64,000 nt of DNA. It comes from an uncultured Verrucomicrobiota bacterium (GTDB lineage Bacteria; Verrucomicrobiota; Kiritimatiellia; CAIVKH01). Below are positions 35,142 to 43,817 of the stretch, piece after piece. How positions within the stretch are numbered: the first letter of the stretch is position 1; the number at the start of each line of letters is the position of its first letter. Made by a program: the position numbers and the translations under genes. The notes under the pieces are model-generated. The model saw only the letters and a list, made by a program, of their open reading frames with translations, did not search any database and was not told the DNA's origin. The stretch is taken from assembly GCA_937996795.1 (NCBI GenBank), contig CALKUH010000032.1, positions 7,168 through 71,167 of the forward strand, in the 5' to 3' direction.

Positions 35142-35774
35142 ATGGCGGAAGCATTGCAGCACCTGATTGAGCGGATTCAGCGCGAGGCGGTGGACACGGG
35201 TGAGCGGCAGGCTTCGGACCTGGTCGCGAAGGCCAAGCAGCAGGCGGCGGCGCTGGTCGCCGAGGCGGAGAAAAAGGCCGAGGCGCTGCTGGCGAAGGCG
35301 AAACAGGATTCCGAACAGTACACCGAGCGCAGTTTGCAGACGCTGCGGCAGGCGTCGCGCGATTTGCTGATCAGCGTGGGGCAGGGCGTCGAGAACATCG
35401 TCTCCAACCTCGCGGCGGAGGCGGCGGAAGGCTCGCTGACGTACGAGACGGTGCAGGAGATGCTGGTGAAGCTGGCGGAAGCCTATGTCGGCCGCACAGA
35501 CCGCGAGCGCCGCATCGAGCTGATGGTGAGCCCGCAGGACCAGGCGCGCCTGATCAATTTCTTCAAGGACAAGTACCACGACAAGCTGCAGCAGGGGCTG
35601 GTCATCAAGGGCGACGAACGCATCTTCAAGGGCTTCAAGGTGGCGCTTGAGGGCGGACACGTCACACACAACTTCACGCCCGAGGCGATTGCGGAGTCGC
35701 TGTCCTCCTTCCTGCGCCCGCATCTGGCGGAGATCGTCTATCAGGTGGCCCGCGAAGGCGCTGCGAAGAAATGA
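35142..35774 (+). CDS. atpE: V-type ATP synthase subunit E
   Basis: Subunit E forms the peripheral stalk of the V/A-type ATPase with the a/I subunit. The 210-residue product has a long N-terminal Ala/Lys/Glu coiled coil (about 10-65: QAAALVAEAEKKAEALLAKA) and a C-terminal alpha/beta domain. GAGG six bases before ATG 35142 is a fair ribosome site. It heads an operon in the E-DUF2764-A-B-D-I-K order. The upstream 200 bases hold only a small palindrome (ATTTCC/GGAAAT at 35037-35052) and no secure promoter. It overlaps the next gene by four bases. Confidence 0.92.
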   Translation: MAEALQHLIERIQREAVDTGERQASDLVAKAKQQAAALVAEAEKKAEALLAKAKQDSEQYTERSLQTLRQASRDLLISVGQGVENIVSNLAAEAAEGSLTYETVQEMLVKLAEAYVGRTDRERRIELMVSPQDQARLINFFKDKYHDKLQQGLVIKGDERIFKGFKVALEGGHVTHNFTPEAIAESLSSFLRPHLAEIVYQVAREGAAKK

Positions 35775-36307
35775 CCTTCTACTACCTGATCGCCAGTCTG
35801 CCCGCGCTTTCGCTCGGGGCCCCGCCGCCGATGACGGTGGCCGGGCTGCTGGAGGATGTGCGGCGGGTGGCCGATCCGGTGGCCGCGGCGGAACTGGCGG
35901 CGCTTGTGGCCGACGATGCCTCTTCCGCACGCAGTTCTCTCGCCGCGCGCTGGAGGGCGGCGCAGACCCAGTTGGGCAACGCGCTGGCCCGCACCCGGGC
36001 CGCCCGGCTCGATGTGGACCCCGCGGCGTACCTGCGCCCGCACGAGGGGTTCAGCAACTATCTTGAAATGGCCGTGCTGGACGCCTGCGCGAAGCCGAAC
36101 CCGCTGGAGCGCGAGCTGTCGCTGGACCGTTTCCGCTGGTCGCTGCTGGAAGAGTGGGCGCGCGAGCAGCCGTTCGGCCTCGATGCGCTGCTCGCCTACG
36201 GATTGAAGTTGAAACTGGCGGAGCGCTGGGCGGCGCTGACGGACGAGGCCGGGCGCACCCGCCTCGCGGAAACCGTCAAAAGCGTCCGCGAAGCGCTGAA
36301 GCCTTGA
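35771..36307 (+). CDS. DUF2764 family V-ATPase-associated protein
   Basis: The 178-residue product starts MTFYYLIASLPALSLG, the hallmark of DUF2764. It is Ala/Leu/Arg-rich, largely helical and without membrane segments. It starts inside the atpE stop (ATGA) and precedes atpA, the position this family holds in chlamydial and spirochaete V-ATPase operons. Those operons lack a recognisable subunit C/d, so DUF2764 probably fills that role linking rotor and ring; this is inference from gene order. Confidence 0.87.
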   Translation: MTFYYLIASLPALSLGAPPPMTVAGLLEDVRRVADPVAAAELAALVADDASSARSSLAARWRAAQTQLGNALARTRAARLDVDPAAYLRPHEGFSNYLEMAVLDACAKPNPLERELSLDRFRWSLLEEWAREQPFGLDALLAYGLKLKLAERWAALTDEAGRTRLAETVKSVREALKP

Positions 36308-36331
36308 ACCGCGGCTGGAGAGTGGACTGAG

Positions 36332-38068
36332 ATGACAACAACACATCTGGGCAAGATCAAGGGCGTGAACGGGAACCTGATCCGCGTGGAATTCGCCTCG
36401 CCGGTCGCGCAGAACGAGGTCGGCTACGCGCGCACGGGCAATCTCCGGCTCAAGGCCGAGGTGATCCGCATCCGCGGCACGGTGGCCGAGTTGCAGGTGT
36501 TCGAGGATACGTCGGACCTGCACGTGGGCGACACGGTGGAATTCACGGGCGAATTGCTCAGCGTGGAACTCGGCCCCGGCCTCCTGGGCAGCATCTACGA
36601 CGGCTTGCAGAACCCGCTGCCCGAACTCGCGGCGGAAAGCGGCTTTTTCCTGCAGCGCGGCAAGTACCTCGCGTCGCTGGATCGCAAGAAGACCTGGGCC
36701 TTTACGCCGGTGGCCACGGTGGGTGCCGTGGTGCAGGCGGGGGACACGCTGGGCACCGTGCCCGAGGGCATTTTCCAGCACCGCATCATGGTCCCGTTCA
36801 ACCTGCGCGGCAAACTGACTGTCGAGTCCGTCGCCGCCGTGGGCGACTACCGGGTGGACCAGGTGGCCGCGGTGCTGGTTGACGAACGCGGCGGGAAACA
36901 TGACGCGCTGTTCCACCAGCGGTGGCCGGTGAAGCTGCCGATCAAACTTTTTGCGGAACGCCTGCGCCCGACGGAGCCGCTGGTGACGAAGGTGCGCATC
37001 GTGGACACGTTCTTCCCGGTGGCGCGCGGCGGCACCTACTGCATCCCGGGTCCCTTTGGCGCCGGCAAGACGGTGCTGCAGCAGATCACGAGCCGGTACG
37101 CGGATGTGGACATCGTGATTATCGCGGCGTGCGGCGAGCGCGCGGGCGAAGTGGTGGAGACGCTGCGCGAGTTCCCGCATCTCGAGGACCCGCGCACCGG
37201 GCGCAGCCTGATGGAGCGCACGCTGATCATTTGCAACACGAGTTCCATGCCCGTCGCCGCGCGCGAGGCGTCGGTATACACCGGCGTGACGCTCGCGGAG
37301 TACTACCGCCAGATGGGCCTGCACGTGCTGCTGCTTGCGGACTCGACGTCGCGCTGGGCGCAGGCGCTGCGCGAAATGTCGGGCCGCCTGGAGGAAATTC
37401 CGGGCGAAGAGGCGTTCCCTGCGTACCTGGAGTCCGTGATCGCGGCGTTCTACGAGCGCGGCGGCGTGGTGAAATTGCGCGACGGCGGCATCGGCTCGGT
37501 CACGATCGGCGGCACGGTGAGCCCCGCGGGCGGCAACTTCGAGGAGCCGGTGACGCAGAGCACGCTGAAGGTGGTCGGCGCGTTCCACGGCCTGTCGCGC
37601 GAGCGCTCCGATGCGCGCCGCTTCCCGGCGATCCAGCCGCTCGATTCGTGGAGCAAGTACACGGGCGTCGTGCCCGACGAACAGGTCACCTTCGCGCGCG
37701 GCATGCTGCGGCGCGGCAACGAGGTGAACCAGATGATGAAGGTCGTCGGCGAGGAGGGCACGTCGATCGACGACTTCGTGACCTACCTGAAGGCCGAGTA
37801 CCTCGACTCCGTCTACCTGCAGCAGGACGCCTACCACGAGGTCGACTCCGCGACCTCGTCGGAGCGGCAGCAGTATGTTTTCGGGCGCATCCACAAGGTG
37901 TTGAAGACGCGCATGCAGTTCGCGGAGAAGGACGCGGCGCGCCAGTTTTTCCAGCGGCTCACGCAGCTCACGCGCGACTGGAACCGCGTGGCGATGGACG
38001 GCCCGGAATTCAAGGAACTGGAATCGCGCGCCGAGCAGATGCTGGCGGAGGTGACCTCGTATGCTTAA
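36332..38068 (+). CDS. atpA: V-type ATP synthase catalytic subunit A
   Basis: Subunit A carries the catalytic sites for ATP hydrolysis or synthesis. The 578-residue product has an N-terminal beta-barrel, the non-homologous insert typical of V/A types (about 115-195), and the Walker A motif GPFGAGKTVLQQ. Further signatures are ACGERAGEVVE (catalytic Glu in GER), LLADSTSRWAQALREMSGRLEE and PAGGNFEEPVT. Length is standard. It overlaps atpB by eight bases, so the two are probably translated together. Confidence 0.97.
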   Translation: MTTTHLGKIKGVNGNLIRVEFASPVAQNEVGYARTGNLRLKAEVIRIRGTVAELQVFEDTSDLHVGDTVEFTGELLSVELGPGLLGSIYDGLQNPLPELAAESGFFLQRGKYLASLDRKKTWAFTPVATVGAVVQAGDTLGTVPEGIFQHRIMVPFNLRGKLTVESVAAVGDYRVDQVAAVLVDERGGKHDALFHQRWPVKLPIKLFAERLRPTEPLVTKVRIVDTFFPVARGGTYCIPGPFGAGKTVLQQITSRYADVDIVIIAACGERAGEVVETLREFPHLEDPRTGRSLMERTLIICNTSSMPVAAREASVYTGVTLAEYYRQMGLHVLLLADSTSRWAQALREMSGRLEEIPGEEAFPAYLESVIAAFYERGGVVKLRDGGIGSVTIGGTVSPAGGNFEEPVTQSTLKVVGAFHGLSRERSDARRFPAIQPLDSWSKYTGVVPDEQVTFARGMLRRGNEVNQMMKVVGEEGTSIDDFVTYLKAEYLDSVYLQQDAYHEVDSATSSERQQYVFGRIHKVLKTRMQFAEKDAARQFFQRLTQLTRDWNRVAMDGPEFKELESRAEQMLAEVTSYA

Positions 38069-39356
38069 GACCTACCAACAAATCGAACAAATCGCCGGCA
38101 ACGTCATCGTCGTCAAGGCGTCCGACGTCGGCTACCGCGAGCTGGCGCAGGTGACCTCCGCGCAGGGCACGTCGCTCGCGCAGGTCATCCGTCTCGAAGG
38201 CGACCGCGTGTACCTGCAGGTCTTCACCGGCAGCCGCGGCGTCGCGACGGACGCGCAGGTGCGCTTCCTCGGCCATCCGATGCAGGTGCCGTTCTCCGAG
38301 GCCCTGCTCGGGCGCATCTTCACCGGCAGTGGCCAGCCGCGCGACCGCGGCCCGGCGATCCAGGAGAACATGACCGCGATCGGCGGTCCGTCCGTCAACC
38401 CGGCCAAGCGCATCATCCCGCGCAACATGGTCCGCACCGGCATCCCGATGATCGACGTGTTCAACACGCTGGTCGAATCGCAAAAGCTTCCGATTTTCTC
38501 GGTGGCCGGCGAGCCGTACAACCCGCTGCTCGCGCGCATCGCGCTGCAGGCCGAGGTGGACGTGATCATCCTCGGCGGCATGGGATTGAAGCACGACGAC
38601 TATCTCTATTTCCGCGATGTGCTGGAGGAGAAGGGCGCGCTGGCCCGCTCTGTGATGTTCGTGCACACCGCCGCGGACCCGGTGGTGGAGTGCCTGATGG
38701 TGCCGGACATCGCGCTCGCGGTGGCGGAGCAGTTCGCGCTGCAGAAGAAGCGCGTGCTCGTGCTGCTGACCGACATGACGAATTTTGCCGACGCGATGAA
38801 GGAAATCGCGATCACGATGGAACAGATCCCGTCGAACCGCGGCTATCCGGGCGACCTCTACAGCCAGCTCGCGGCGCGCTACGAGAAGGCGGTCGACTTC
38901 GACACCGCCGGTTCGATCACGATCCTCGCGGTCACCACGATGCCCGGCGACGACGTGACGCATCCGGTGCCGGACAACACCGGCTACATCACCGAGGGCC
39001 AGTTCTACCTGCGCAACGGACGCATCGAGCCGTTCGGCTCGCTGAGCCGCCTGAAGCAGCTGGTCAACGACAAGACCCGCGCGGACCACCGCACGATCAT
39101 GAACTCGATGATCCAGCTCTACGCCGCCTACAAGGAAACGCTCGAGAAGCAGGCGATGGGGTTCCGCATGAGCGTGTGGGACCAGAAACTGCTGAAGTAC
39201 GGCGTGCGCTTCGAGAAGGAGATGATGGACCTCTCCGTCAACATCCCGCTCGAACAGGCCCTCGACCTCGGCTGGCAGATCCTCGCCGATTGCTTCGACG
39301 CCACGGAGACCGGCATCCCGAGCAAGATGACGGACAAGTATTGGCCGAAGAAATAG
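38061..39356 (+). CDS. atpB: V-type ATP synthase regulatory subunit B
   Basis: Subunit B alternates with A in the V1 ring and lacks a working Walker A. The 431-residue product has the expected segments NPAKRIIPRNMVRTGIPMID, FSVAGEPYNPLLARIA, LLTDMTNFADAMKEIA and SNRGYPGDLYSQLA. Length is typical. It starts within the atpA end. Downstream, the normal direct link to atpD is broken by a 280-base insert carrying a truncated four-helix-bundle gene. Confidence 0.96.
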   Translation: MLKTYQQIEQIAGNVIVVKASDVGYRELAQVTSAQGTSLAQVIRLEGDRVYLQVFTGSRGVATDAQVRFLGHPMQVPFSEALLGRIFTGSGQPRDRGPAIQENMTAIGGPSVNPAKRIIPRNMVRTGIPMIDVFNTLVESQKLPIFSVAGEPYNPLLARIALQAEVDVIILGGMGLKHDDYLYFRDVLEEKGALARSVMFVHTAADPVVECLMVPDIALAVAEQFALQKKRVLVLLTDMTNFADAMKEIAITMEQIPSNRGYPGDLYSQLAARYEKAVDFDTAGSITILAVTTMPGDDVTHPVPDNTGYITEGQFYLRNGRIEPFGSLSRLKQLVNDKTRADHRTIMNSMIQLYAAYKETLEKQAMGFRMSVWDQKLLKYGVRFEKEMMDLSVNIPLEQALDLGWQILADCFDATETGIPSKMTDKYWPKK

Positions 39357-39387
39357 GCACAAAGGGACAAAGGCACAGAGGCACAAA
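39356..39387. repeat. Left inverted-repeat arm of the insert in the V-ATPase operon
   Basis: The arm is made of AGGCACAAAG-like units directly after the atpB stop. A 24-base core (GGGACAAAGGCACAGAGGCA plus four bases) is the reverse complement of the right arm at 39602-39629 with two mismatches. The two arms bracket a truncated S23/IVP gene. Confidence 0.7.
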
Positions 39388-39633
39388 GTGGCCGCAATTA
39401 AGTCATATCGGGACCTGCTGGTCTGGCAGAAGGGGATGAGCCTTGCTTCGGTCGTCTACCAAATTTCGCATGATATGCCAAAAGCCGAGCAAATTGGACT
39501 GACGAGTCAAATGAGGCGTGCTGCCGTTTCCGTGCCGAGCAATATAGCGGAAGGGTATGGGCGCCGTGCCCGTGCCGACTATCTGCGATTTCTGAATATT
39601 TCGTTTGTCCCTCTGTGCCTTTGTGCCTTCTGA
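39388..39633 (+). pseudogene. Truncated four-helix-bundle protein (S23 / 23S rRNA intervening-sequence protein family)
   Basis: The 81-residue frame begins at GTG 39388 with IKSYRDLLVWQKGMSLA and contains GLTSQMRRAAVSVPSNIAEGYGRR, the signature of this family. Full members are about 115-125 residues. Here the homology stops after YLRFLNIS, and the last nine residues (FVPLCLCAF) are encoded by the right repeat arm. The second half of the bundle is missing, so it is probably inactive. It sits between atpB and atpD, where related operons have no gene. The family often appears as a mobile passenger, for example within rRNA intervening sequences. Confidence 0.8.
39602..39629. repeat. Right inverted-repeat arm of the insert in the V-ATPase operon
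   Basis: TTTGTCCCTCTGTGCCTTTG followed by TGCCTTCT is the inverted partner of the arm at 39356-39387. It supplies the C-terminal codons and nearly the stop of the S23 fragment. It ends only six bases before the atpD start codon, replacing any Shine-Dalgarno sequence that atpD may have had. Confidence 0.7.
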
Positions 39634-39635
39634 CC

Positions 39636-40235
39636 ATGGCCAAGATCAAACACACCAAGAACGAGTTGAAGGCCCAGCGCGATGCGCTGCGTCGCTTCAA
39701 GCGCTATCTGCCGACGTTGCAGTTGAAGAAGCAGCAACTGCAGATGGAGATGCGGCAGCTGGAGCAGCGCATGGAGGAGGTGCACGGCGAGGAGGAGCGC
39801 CTGGCGGCGGGGCTCAACGCCTGGGTTCGCCTGTTCGCGGAGCCGGTGGAGCTGTCGGCCTGGGTTAAATTGCAGGAGGTCCGCACCACGACGGGCAACA
39901 TCGCCGGTGTGAACATCCCGGTTCTGCAGGAAATCAGTTTTGCCCCGGTGGAGGTGGATTTGCATGCCACCGCGCCGTGGGTGGATGACGGTCGCGCAGC
40001 GGTCGAGCAGTTGGTCCGGCTCCAGGTGGAGCGTGAAATCCTGATGGAGCAGCATCGCCTGCTGGCCGCGGAACTGCGCACCACATCGCAGCGCGTGAAT
40101 TTGTTCGAAAAGGTCAAGATCCCCGAAGCCGAGTCGCACATCCGGGTCATCCGGATTTTCCTGGGCGATGCGCAGACGGCGGAAGTGGCCCGGGCGAAGA
40201 TTGCGAAAGGCAAGTCCGCGGAGGTGGCCGCATGA
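39636..40235 (+). CDS. atpD: V-type ATP synthase subunit D
   Basis: Subunit D is the central rotor shaft of V1. The 199-residue product starts MAKIKHTKNELKAQRDALRRF, the canonical N-terminus. It has a long helical pair (to about 65, and 130-199) around a short central domain. ATG 39636 lies two bases after the stop of the S23 fragment and has no Shine-Dalgarno, since a repeat arm precedes it. Translation may depend on ribosomes finishing the fragment. It overlaps atpI by four bases. Confidence 0.93.
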   Translation: MAKIKHTKNELKAQRDALRRFKRYLPTLQLKKQQLQMEMRQLEQRMEEVHGEEERLAAGLNAWVRLFAEPVELSAWVKLQEVRTTTGNIAGVNIPVLQEISFAPVEVDLHATAPWVDDGRAAVEQLVRLQVEREILMEQHRLLAAELRTTSQRVNLFEKVKIPEAESHIRVIRIFLGDAQTAEVARAKIAKGKSAEVAA

Positions 40236-42001
40236 TTGTGCCGATGCAGCAGGTGTTGTTGCTCTGCCTGGCGTCGGACCGTGAGGCGACGCTGGAAACC
40301 TTGCGCGAGCTGGGCGTCCTGCACCTGACGCCGGTGAAGCCGCCGGAAAGCCGCGACCTCGAGCAGGCGCGCGCCCGCCTCGCCCACATCCAGCGGGCGG
40401 TCGAGGCGCTACCCCTCCGCAGAGAAGCCGCACCCACGGGCCAGCCGGCGGACGCGGTGGCGGAAAAAATCTGGTCTCTGCTCTCCTCGCAGCGCGACGT
40501 GCAGGAGGAGCTGGAGGAATTGCGGCAGGAGCGCCGCCGGATCGAACCGTTCGGATCCTTCGATCCCACCGTGGTGAACGAACTGCGCGCGCGCGGCGTA
40601 TACATCCGCCTGTACCAGGCGCCGCCGGGGCGCATGCCCTCCGTCCCCGAGGGGGTGGTGGTGCAGACGCTGCGGGAAGATCAATCCGGCACCTTCCTGG
40701 CCGCCATCAGCCGCGCGCCCGTGGAGCTGGATGCCTTTGAAGTCCGGTTGCCGGAGCTTTCGCTGAACGAGCTGGACCGGCGCATCTCGGACGCGGAAGG
40801 ACGCCTGACCGCCACGCACCACGCGCTGGAAGCCCATGCCGGCGACCGGCAGGCCCTGCTTGCGCTGGCCGCATCGGCGGAGGAAACCGTGCATTTTGTG
40901 GAAGCCCGGGAGGGCATGGGCGCAGCTGCGCCGGTCACCTACCTGCGCGGCTACTGTCCGAAGGAAAGCGTCCCGGCCCTTGAAGCGAAGGCGGCGAAGA
41001 TGGGCTGGGGCGTGTTGGTGTCGGATCCCGAAGCGGGCGCGACGGTGCCCACGCTGATCCGCAATCCCGGGTGGGTCCGCCCGATCAAGGCCGTTTTCGA
41101 TTTCATCGGCGTGCTGCCCGGTTACGAGGAAATCGACATCAGCGCCGTGTTCCTTTTCTTCCTGAGCATATTCTTTGCGATGCTGGTGGGGGATGCCGGG
41201 TACGGGCTGATCTTCCTCGCGCTCACGATGTGGGGCCGGCACAAGATGCCGAAGGCGCCCGCGTATCCGTTCCACCTGCTCTACATCATGAGCGTGTTCA
41301 CCATCGTGTGGGGTGCGGTGACCGGCTCGTGGTTTGGCGCCGGGAATCTGCCCGCGGTGCTGGACGGCCTGAGCGTGGCGTGGCTCAAGCAGCCCAAGAA
41401 CGTCATGTTCCTCTGCTTCCTCATCGGTGCGGTCCACCTCACCATCGCGCACCTCTGGATCATCCTGCGGGCGTGGAACAGTCCCAAGGCGCTCGCCCAG
41501 CTGGGCTGGATCGGCAGCACATGGACCATGTTCTTCATGGCGCGCAACCTGGTGCTGGGCGAGTCGCTGCCCGGGTGGATCGGCCCGCTCTTCATCGTCA
41601 GCGTCATCCTCATCATCCTGTTCATGACCGCGCCGCGCGATTTCAAAACCGAGTGGTTCAACCACGTGATGCTGCCGCTGAACCTCGTGAGCAACTTCGT
41701 CGATGTCGTGTCGTACATCCGCCTCTTTGCCGTCGGGACCGCGGGGTTTGCCGTGGCCTCCTCCTTCAACAAGATGATCCTGGGCGGCGGGGTCGAGGGC
41801 GTGCTGGCGGGGCTTGTCGCCGGCCTGCTGCTGTTCCTCGGCCACGCGCTCAACATCATGCTGTGCGCCATGGGCGTCCTGGTCCACGGCGTACGCCTGA
41901 ACACCCTGGAATTTTCGTCGCACATCGGCATGGCCTGGACGGGACTCCCGTACCGGCCGTTCCGGCGGGTGCGGACGGAAGCAAACGAACAAGAAGCCTA
42001 G
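40232..42001 (+). CDS. atpI: V-type ATP synthase subunit I (a-type stator)
   Basis: Subunit I forms the stator half-channels beside the rotor ring. The 589-residue product has a soluble N-terminal half (to about 275) with helical hairpins. About seven membrane helices follow, starting at ISAVFLFFLSIFFAMLVGDAGYG. The functional Arg is expected in SYIRLFAVGTAG, as conserved in the family. It starts within the atpD stop and is followed by atpK after 25 bases. Length is slightly short of archaeal members (about 650). Confidence 0.95.
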   Translation: MIVPMQQVLLLCLASDREATLETLRELGVLHLTPVKPPESRDLEQARARLAHIQRAVEALPLRREAAPTGQPADAVAEKIWSLLSSQRDVQEELEELRQERRRIEPFGSFDPTVVNELRARGVYIRLYQAPPGRMPSVPEGVVVQTLREDQSGTFLAAISRAPVELDAFEVRLPELSLNELDRRISDAEGRLTATHHALEAHAGDRQALLALAASAEETVHFVEAREGMGAAAPVTYLRGYCPKESVPALEAKAAKMGWGVLVSDPEAGATVPTLIRNPGWVRPIKAVFDFIGVLPGYEEIDISAVFLFFLSIFFAMLVGDAGYGLIFLALTMWGRHKMPKAPAYPFHLLYIMSVFTIVWGAVTGSWFGAGNLPAVLDGLSVAWLKQPKNVMFLCFLIGAVHLTIAHLWIILRAWNSPKALAQLGWIGSTWTMFFMARNLVLGESLPGWIGPLFIVSVILIILFMTAPRDFKTEWFNHVMLPLNLVSNFVDVVSYIRLFAVGTAGFAVASSFNKMILGGGVEGVLAGLVAGLLLFLGHALNIMLCAMGVLVHGVRLNTLEFSSHIGMAWTGLPYRPFRRVRTEANEQEA

Positions 42002-42026
42002 CGACTTCACGTAAGGAGACTGAACC

Positions 42027-42482
42027 ATGACACCGGAACTGATGATGGGTTGGGGTAAATTTGGCGCCGCGGCGGCGCTGGCGTTTGGCGCGATGGGATC
42101 GGCCCTGGGCGCGGGGGCCGCCGGTCCGGCCGCCGTCGGGGCGTGGAAGAAATGCTTCGCTCAGGGCAAGGCCGCGCCATTCATCCTGGTGACGTTCATC
42201 GGCGCGCCGCTCTCGCAGACGATCTACGGCATGATCCTGATGAACAGCATCGTCGAAGCGGTCGAGAAGACCCCGACGAATTTCCCGATGATGATCGCCG
42301 TCGGCATCTTTGGCGGCATCGCCATCGGGATGTCGGCGTGGTTCCAGGGCGTGATCGGCGCCGCGGCGGCCGACGCCCAGGCGGAAACCGGCAAGGGCTT
42401 CGGCAACTACCTGATGGGCCTGGGCATCGCCGAAACCGTGGCCCTGCTGGTCATGGTGTTTTCGATGATGGCGATCGGTTGA
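42027..42482 (+). CDS. atpK: V-type ATP synthase rotor subunit K
   Basis: Subunit K forms the ion-carrying rotor ring. The 151-residue product has four membrane helices, two hairpins as in E. hirae NtpK. The essential carboxylate is Glu136 in GLGIAETVALLVMV. Ser63-Gln64 (APLSQTIYG) and Gln107 (WFQGVIG) align with Thr64, Gln65 and Gln110 of NtpK, which ligate sodium there. The first hairpin has no carboxylate. A sodium-coupled enzyme is therefore possible. AAGGAG precedes ATG 42027. A hairpin follows the stop. Confidence 0.95.
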   Translation: MTPELMMGWGKFGAAAALAFGAMGSALGAGAAGPAAVGAWKKCFAQGKAAPFILVTFIGAPLSQTIYGMILMNSIVEAVEKTPTNFPMMIAVGIFGGIAIGMSAWFQGVIGAAAADAQAETGKGFGNYLMGLGIAETVALLVMVFSMMAIG

Positions 42483-42500
42483 TTTCGTCGTCCGCGGAGT

Positions 42501-42540
42501 GTAATTTCCCGGCCCTCATCAGTGAGGGCCGGGATTTTAC
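42501..42540 (+). terminator. Hairpin after atpK, reaching to the next start codon
   Basis: CCCGGCCCTCA (42508-42518) and TGAGGGCCGGG (42523-42533) form a perfect 11-base stem with loop TCAG. Pairing extends outward to 42501-42540 with two mismatches. The T-run is short (ATTTTAC). The hairpin ends four bases before ATG 42544, so it can both end the V-ATPase transcript and cover the ribosome site of the next gene. Confidence 0.75.
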
Positions 42541-42543
42541 ATT

Positions 42544-43764
42544 ATGGACCTACAATCGTTATTCGCGGATCGCATCGGTGGCGCCAAATTCGGCACCGGG
42601 AACGAAATCTACAAATTCGAGAAGATCAAGCGCGCGAAGGCCGCCGCCAAGGCCGCCCGGCCGCAGGTTGAACTGCTCGACTTCGGGGTGGGGGAACCGG
42701 ACCAGATGGCGCCCGCCGCCATCCGCGACGCGCTGAAGCGCGCGGTGGACGATCCCGCGAACCGGGGCTATGCCGACAACGGCATTCGCGAGTTCAAGCT
42801 CGCCGCCGCGGAATACATGCGGAAATTTTTCGGGGTCGCCGACCTCGATCCCGACACGGAGATCAACCACAGCATCGGCTCCAAGCCGGCGCTCGCGATG
42901 CTGCCCCTGTGCTTCGTGAACCCGGGCGACGTTGTGTTCCAGACCGTGCCGGGCTATCCGGTCATGGCGACCCACGCGAAGTACCTCGGCGGCGAGGTGG
43001 TGAAACTGCCCCTCAAGCCGGAGAACGGGTTCTTCCCCGACCTGAAGGCGATTGATCCCGCCCTCGCGAAGCGCGCCAAGCTCTTCTACGTGAACTACCC
43101 GAACAACCCGACGGGCGCCGCGCCGACCGAGGCATTTTTCGACGCGCTGATCGCCTACGCGAAACAGCACAACATCCTCATCGTGCAGGATGCCGCGTAT
43201 GCCACGCTGAATTACGGGAAACGCCTGTCGATCCTTGCGCGTCCCGGCGGCAAGGACGTCGCGATCGAGCTGCACTCGATGAGCAAGAGCTACAACATGA
43301 CCGGCTGGCGCCTCGGGTTCGTCGCGGGCGCGCGCAAGGCCGTGCAGGCGTTTGCCGAGGTGAAGGACAACTGCGATTCCGGCCAGTTCAAGGCCATCCA
43401 GCACGCCGCCTGCGCCGGCATCGCCGACATCCAGCTTTCCGAAGGCATCCGCGAGCACTACCGGCGCCGCCTCACCAAACTGGTTCAGGTGCTGCAGCGC
43501 GTCGGCTTCGATGCGGAAATGCCCGGCGGCACGTTTTTCCTCTACACCCGCGCGCCGGTGGCGGCGGGGGAGACGCGCTTCGCCACGGCGGAGGACGCCT
43601 CGCAGTACCTCATCCGCGAATGGTCGGTGTCGACCGTGCCGTGGGATGACGTCGGCTCCTTCCTGCGCTTCTCCTCCACGTTCGAAGCCCGGGACGTGGC
43701 CGACGAAGACCGCGCGCTGGCGGAACTCGAAGACCGCCTGCGCAAGGCCTCGCTGTGCTTTTGA
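42544..43764 (+). CDS. dapL: Class I/II PLP aminotransferase, LL-diaminopimelate aminotransferase-like
   Basis: DapL converts tetrahydrodipicolinate directly to LL-diaminopimelate for lysine and peptidoglycan, a route used by Chlamydiae and many PVC bacteria. The 406-residue fold-type I enzyme has PLP-binding Lys248 in HSMSKSYNMTGWR, LDFGVGEPDQMAP near the N-terminus, YADNGIREFK and NYPNNPTGAAP. These phrases fit DapL better than AspC, but specificity cannot be proved here. Its start codon lies four bases from the hairpin after atpK, with no free Shine-Dalgarno. A small ACT protein follows. Confidence 0.8.
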   Translation: MDLQSLFADRIGGAKFGTGNEIYKFEKIKRAKAAAKAARPQVELLDFGVGEPDQMAPAAIRDALKRAVDDPANRGYADNGIREFKLAAAEYMRKFFGVADLDPDTEINHSIGSKPALAMLPLCFVNPGDVVFQTVPGYPVMATHAKYLGGEVVKLPLKPENGFFPDLKAIDPALAKRAKLFYVNYPNNPTGAAPTEAFFDALIAYAKQHNILIVQDAAYATLNYGKRLSILARPGGKDVAIELHSMSKSYNMTGWRLGFVAGARKAVQAFAEVKDNCDSGQFKAIQHAACAGIADIQLSEGIREHYRRRLTKLVQVLQRVGFDAEMPGGTFFLYTRAPVAAGETRFATAEDASQYLIREWSVSTVPWDDVGSFLRFSSTFEARDVADEDRALAELEDRLRKASLCF

Positions 43765-43817
43765 TGCCCCGAATGTTCTCCGTGCCGTCGTGATTTTTAT
43801 GGTAGGGTAAAGCCGTC

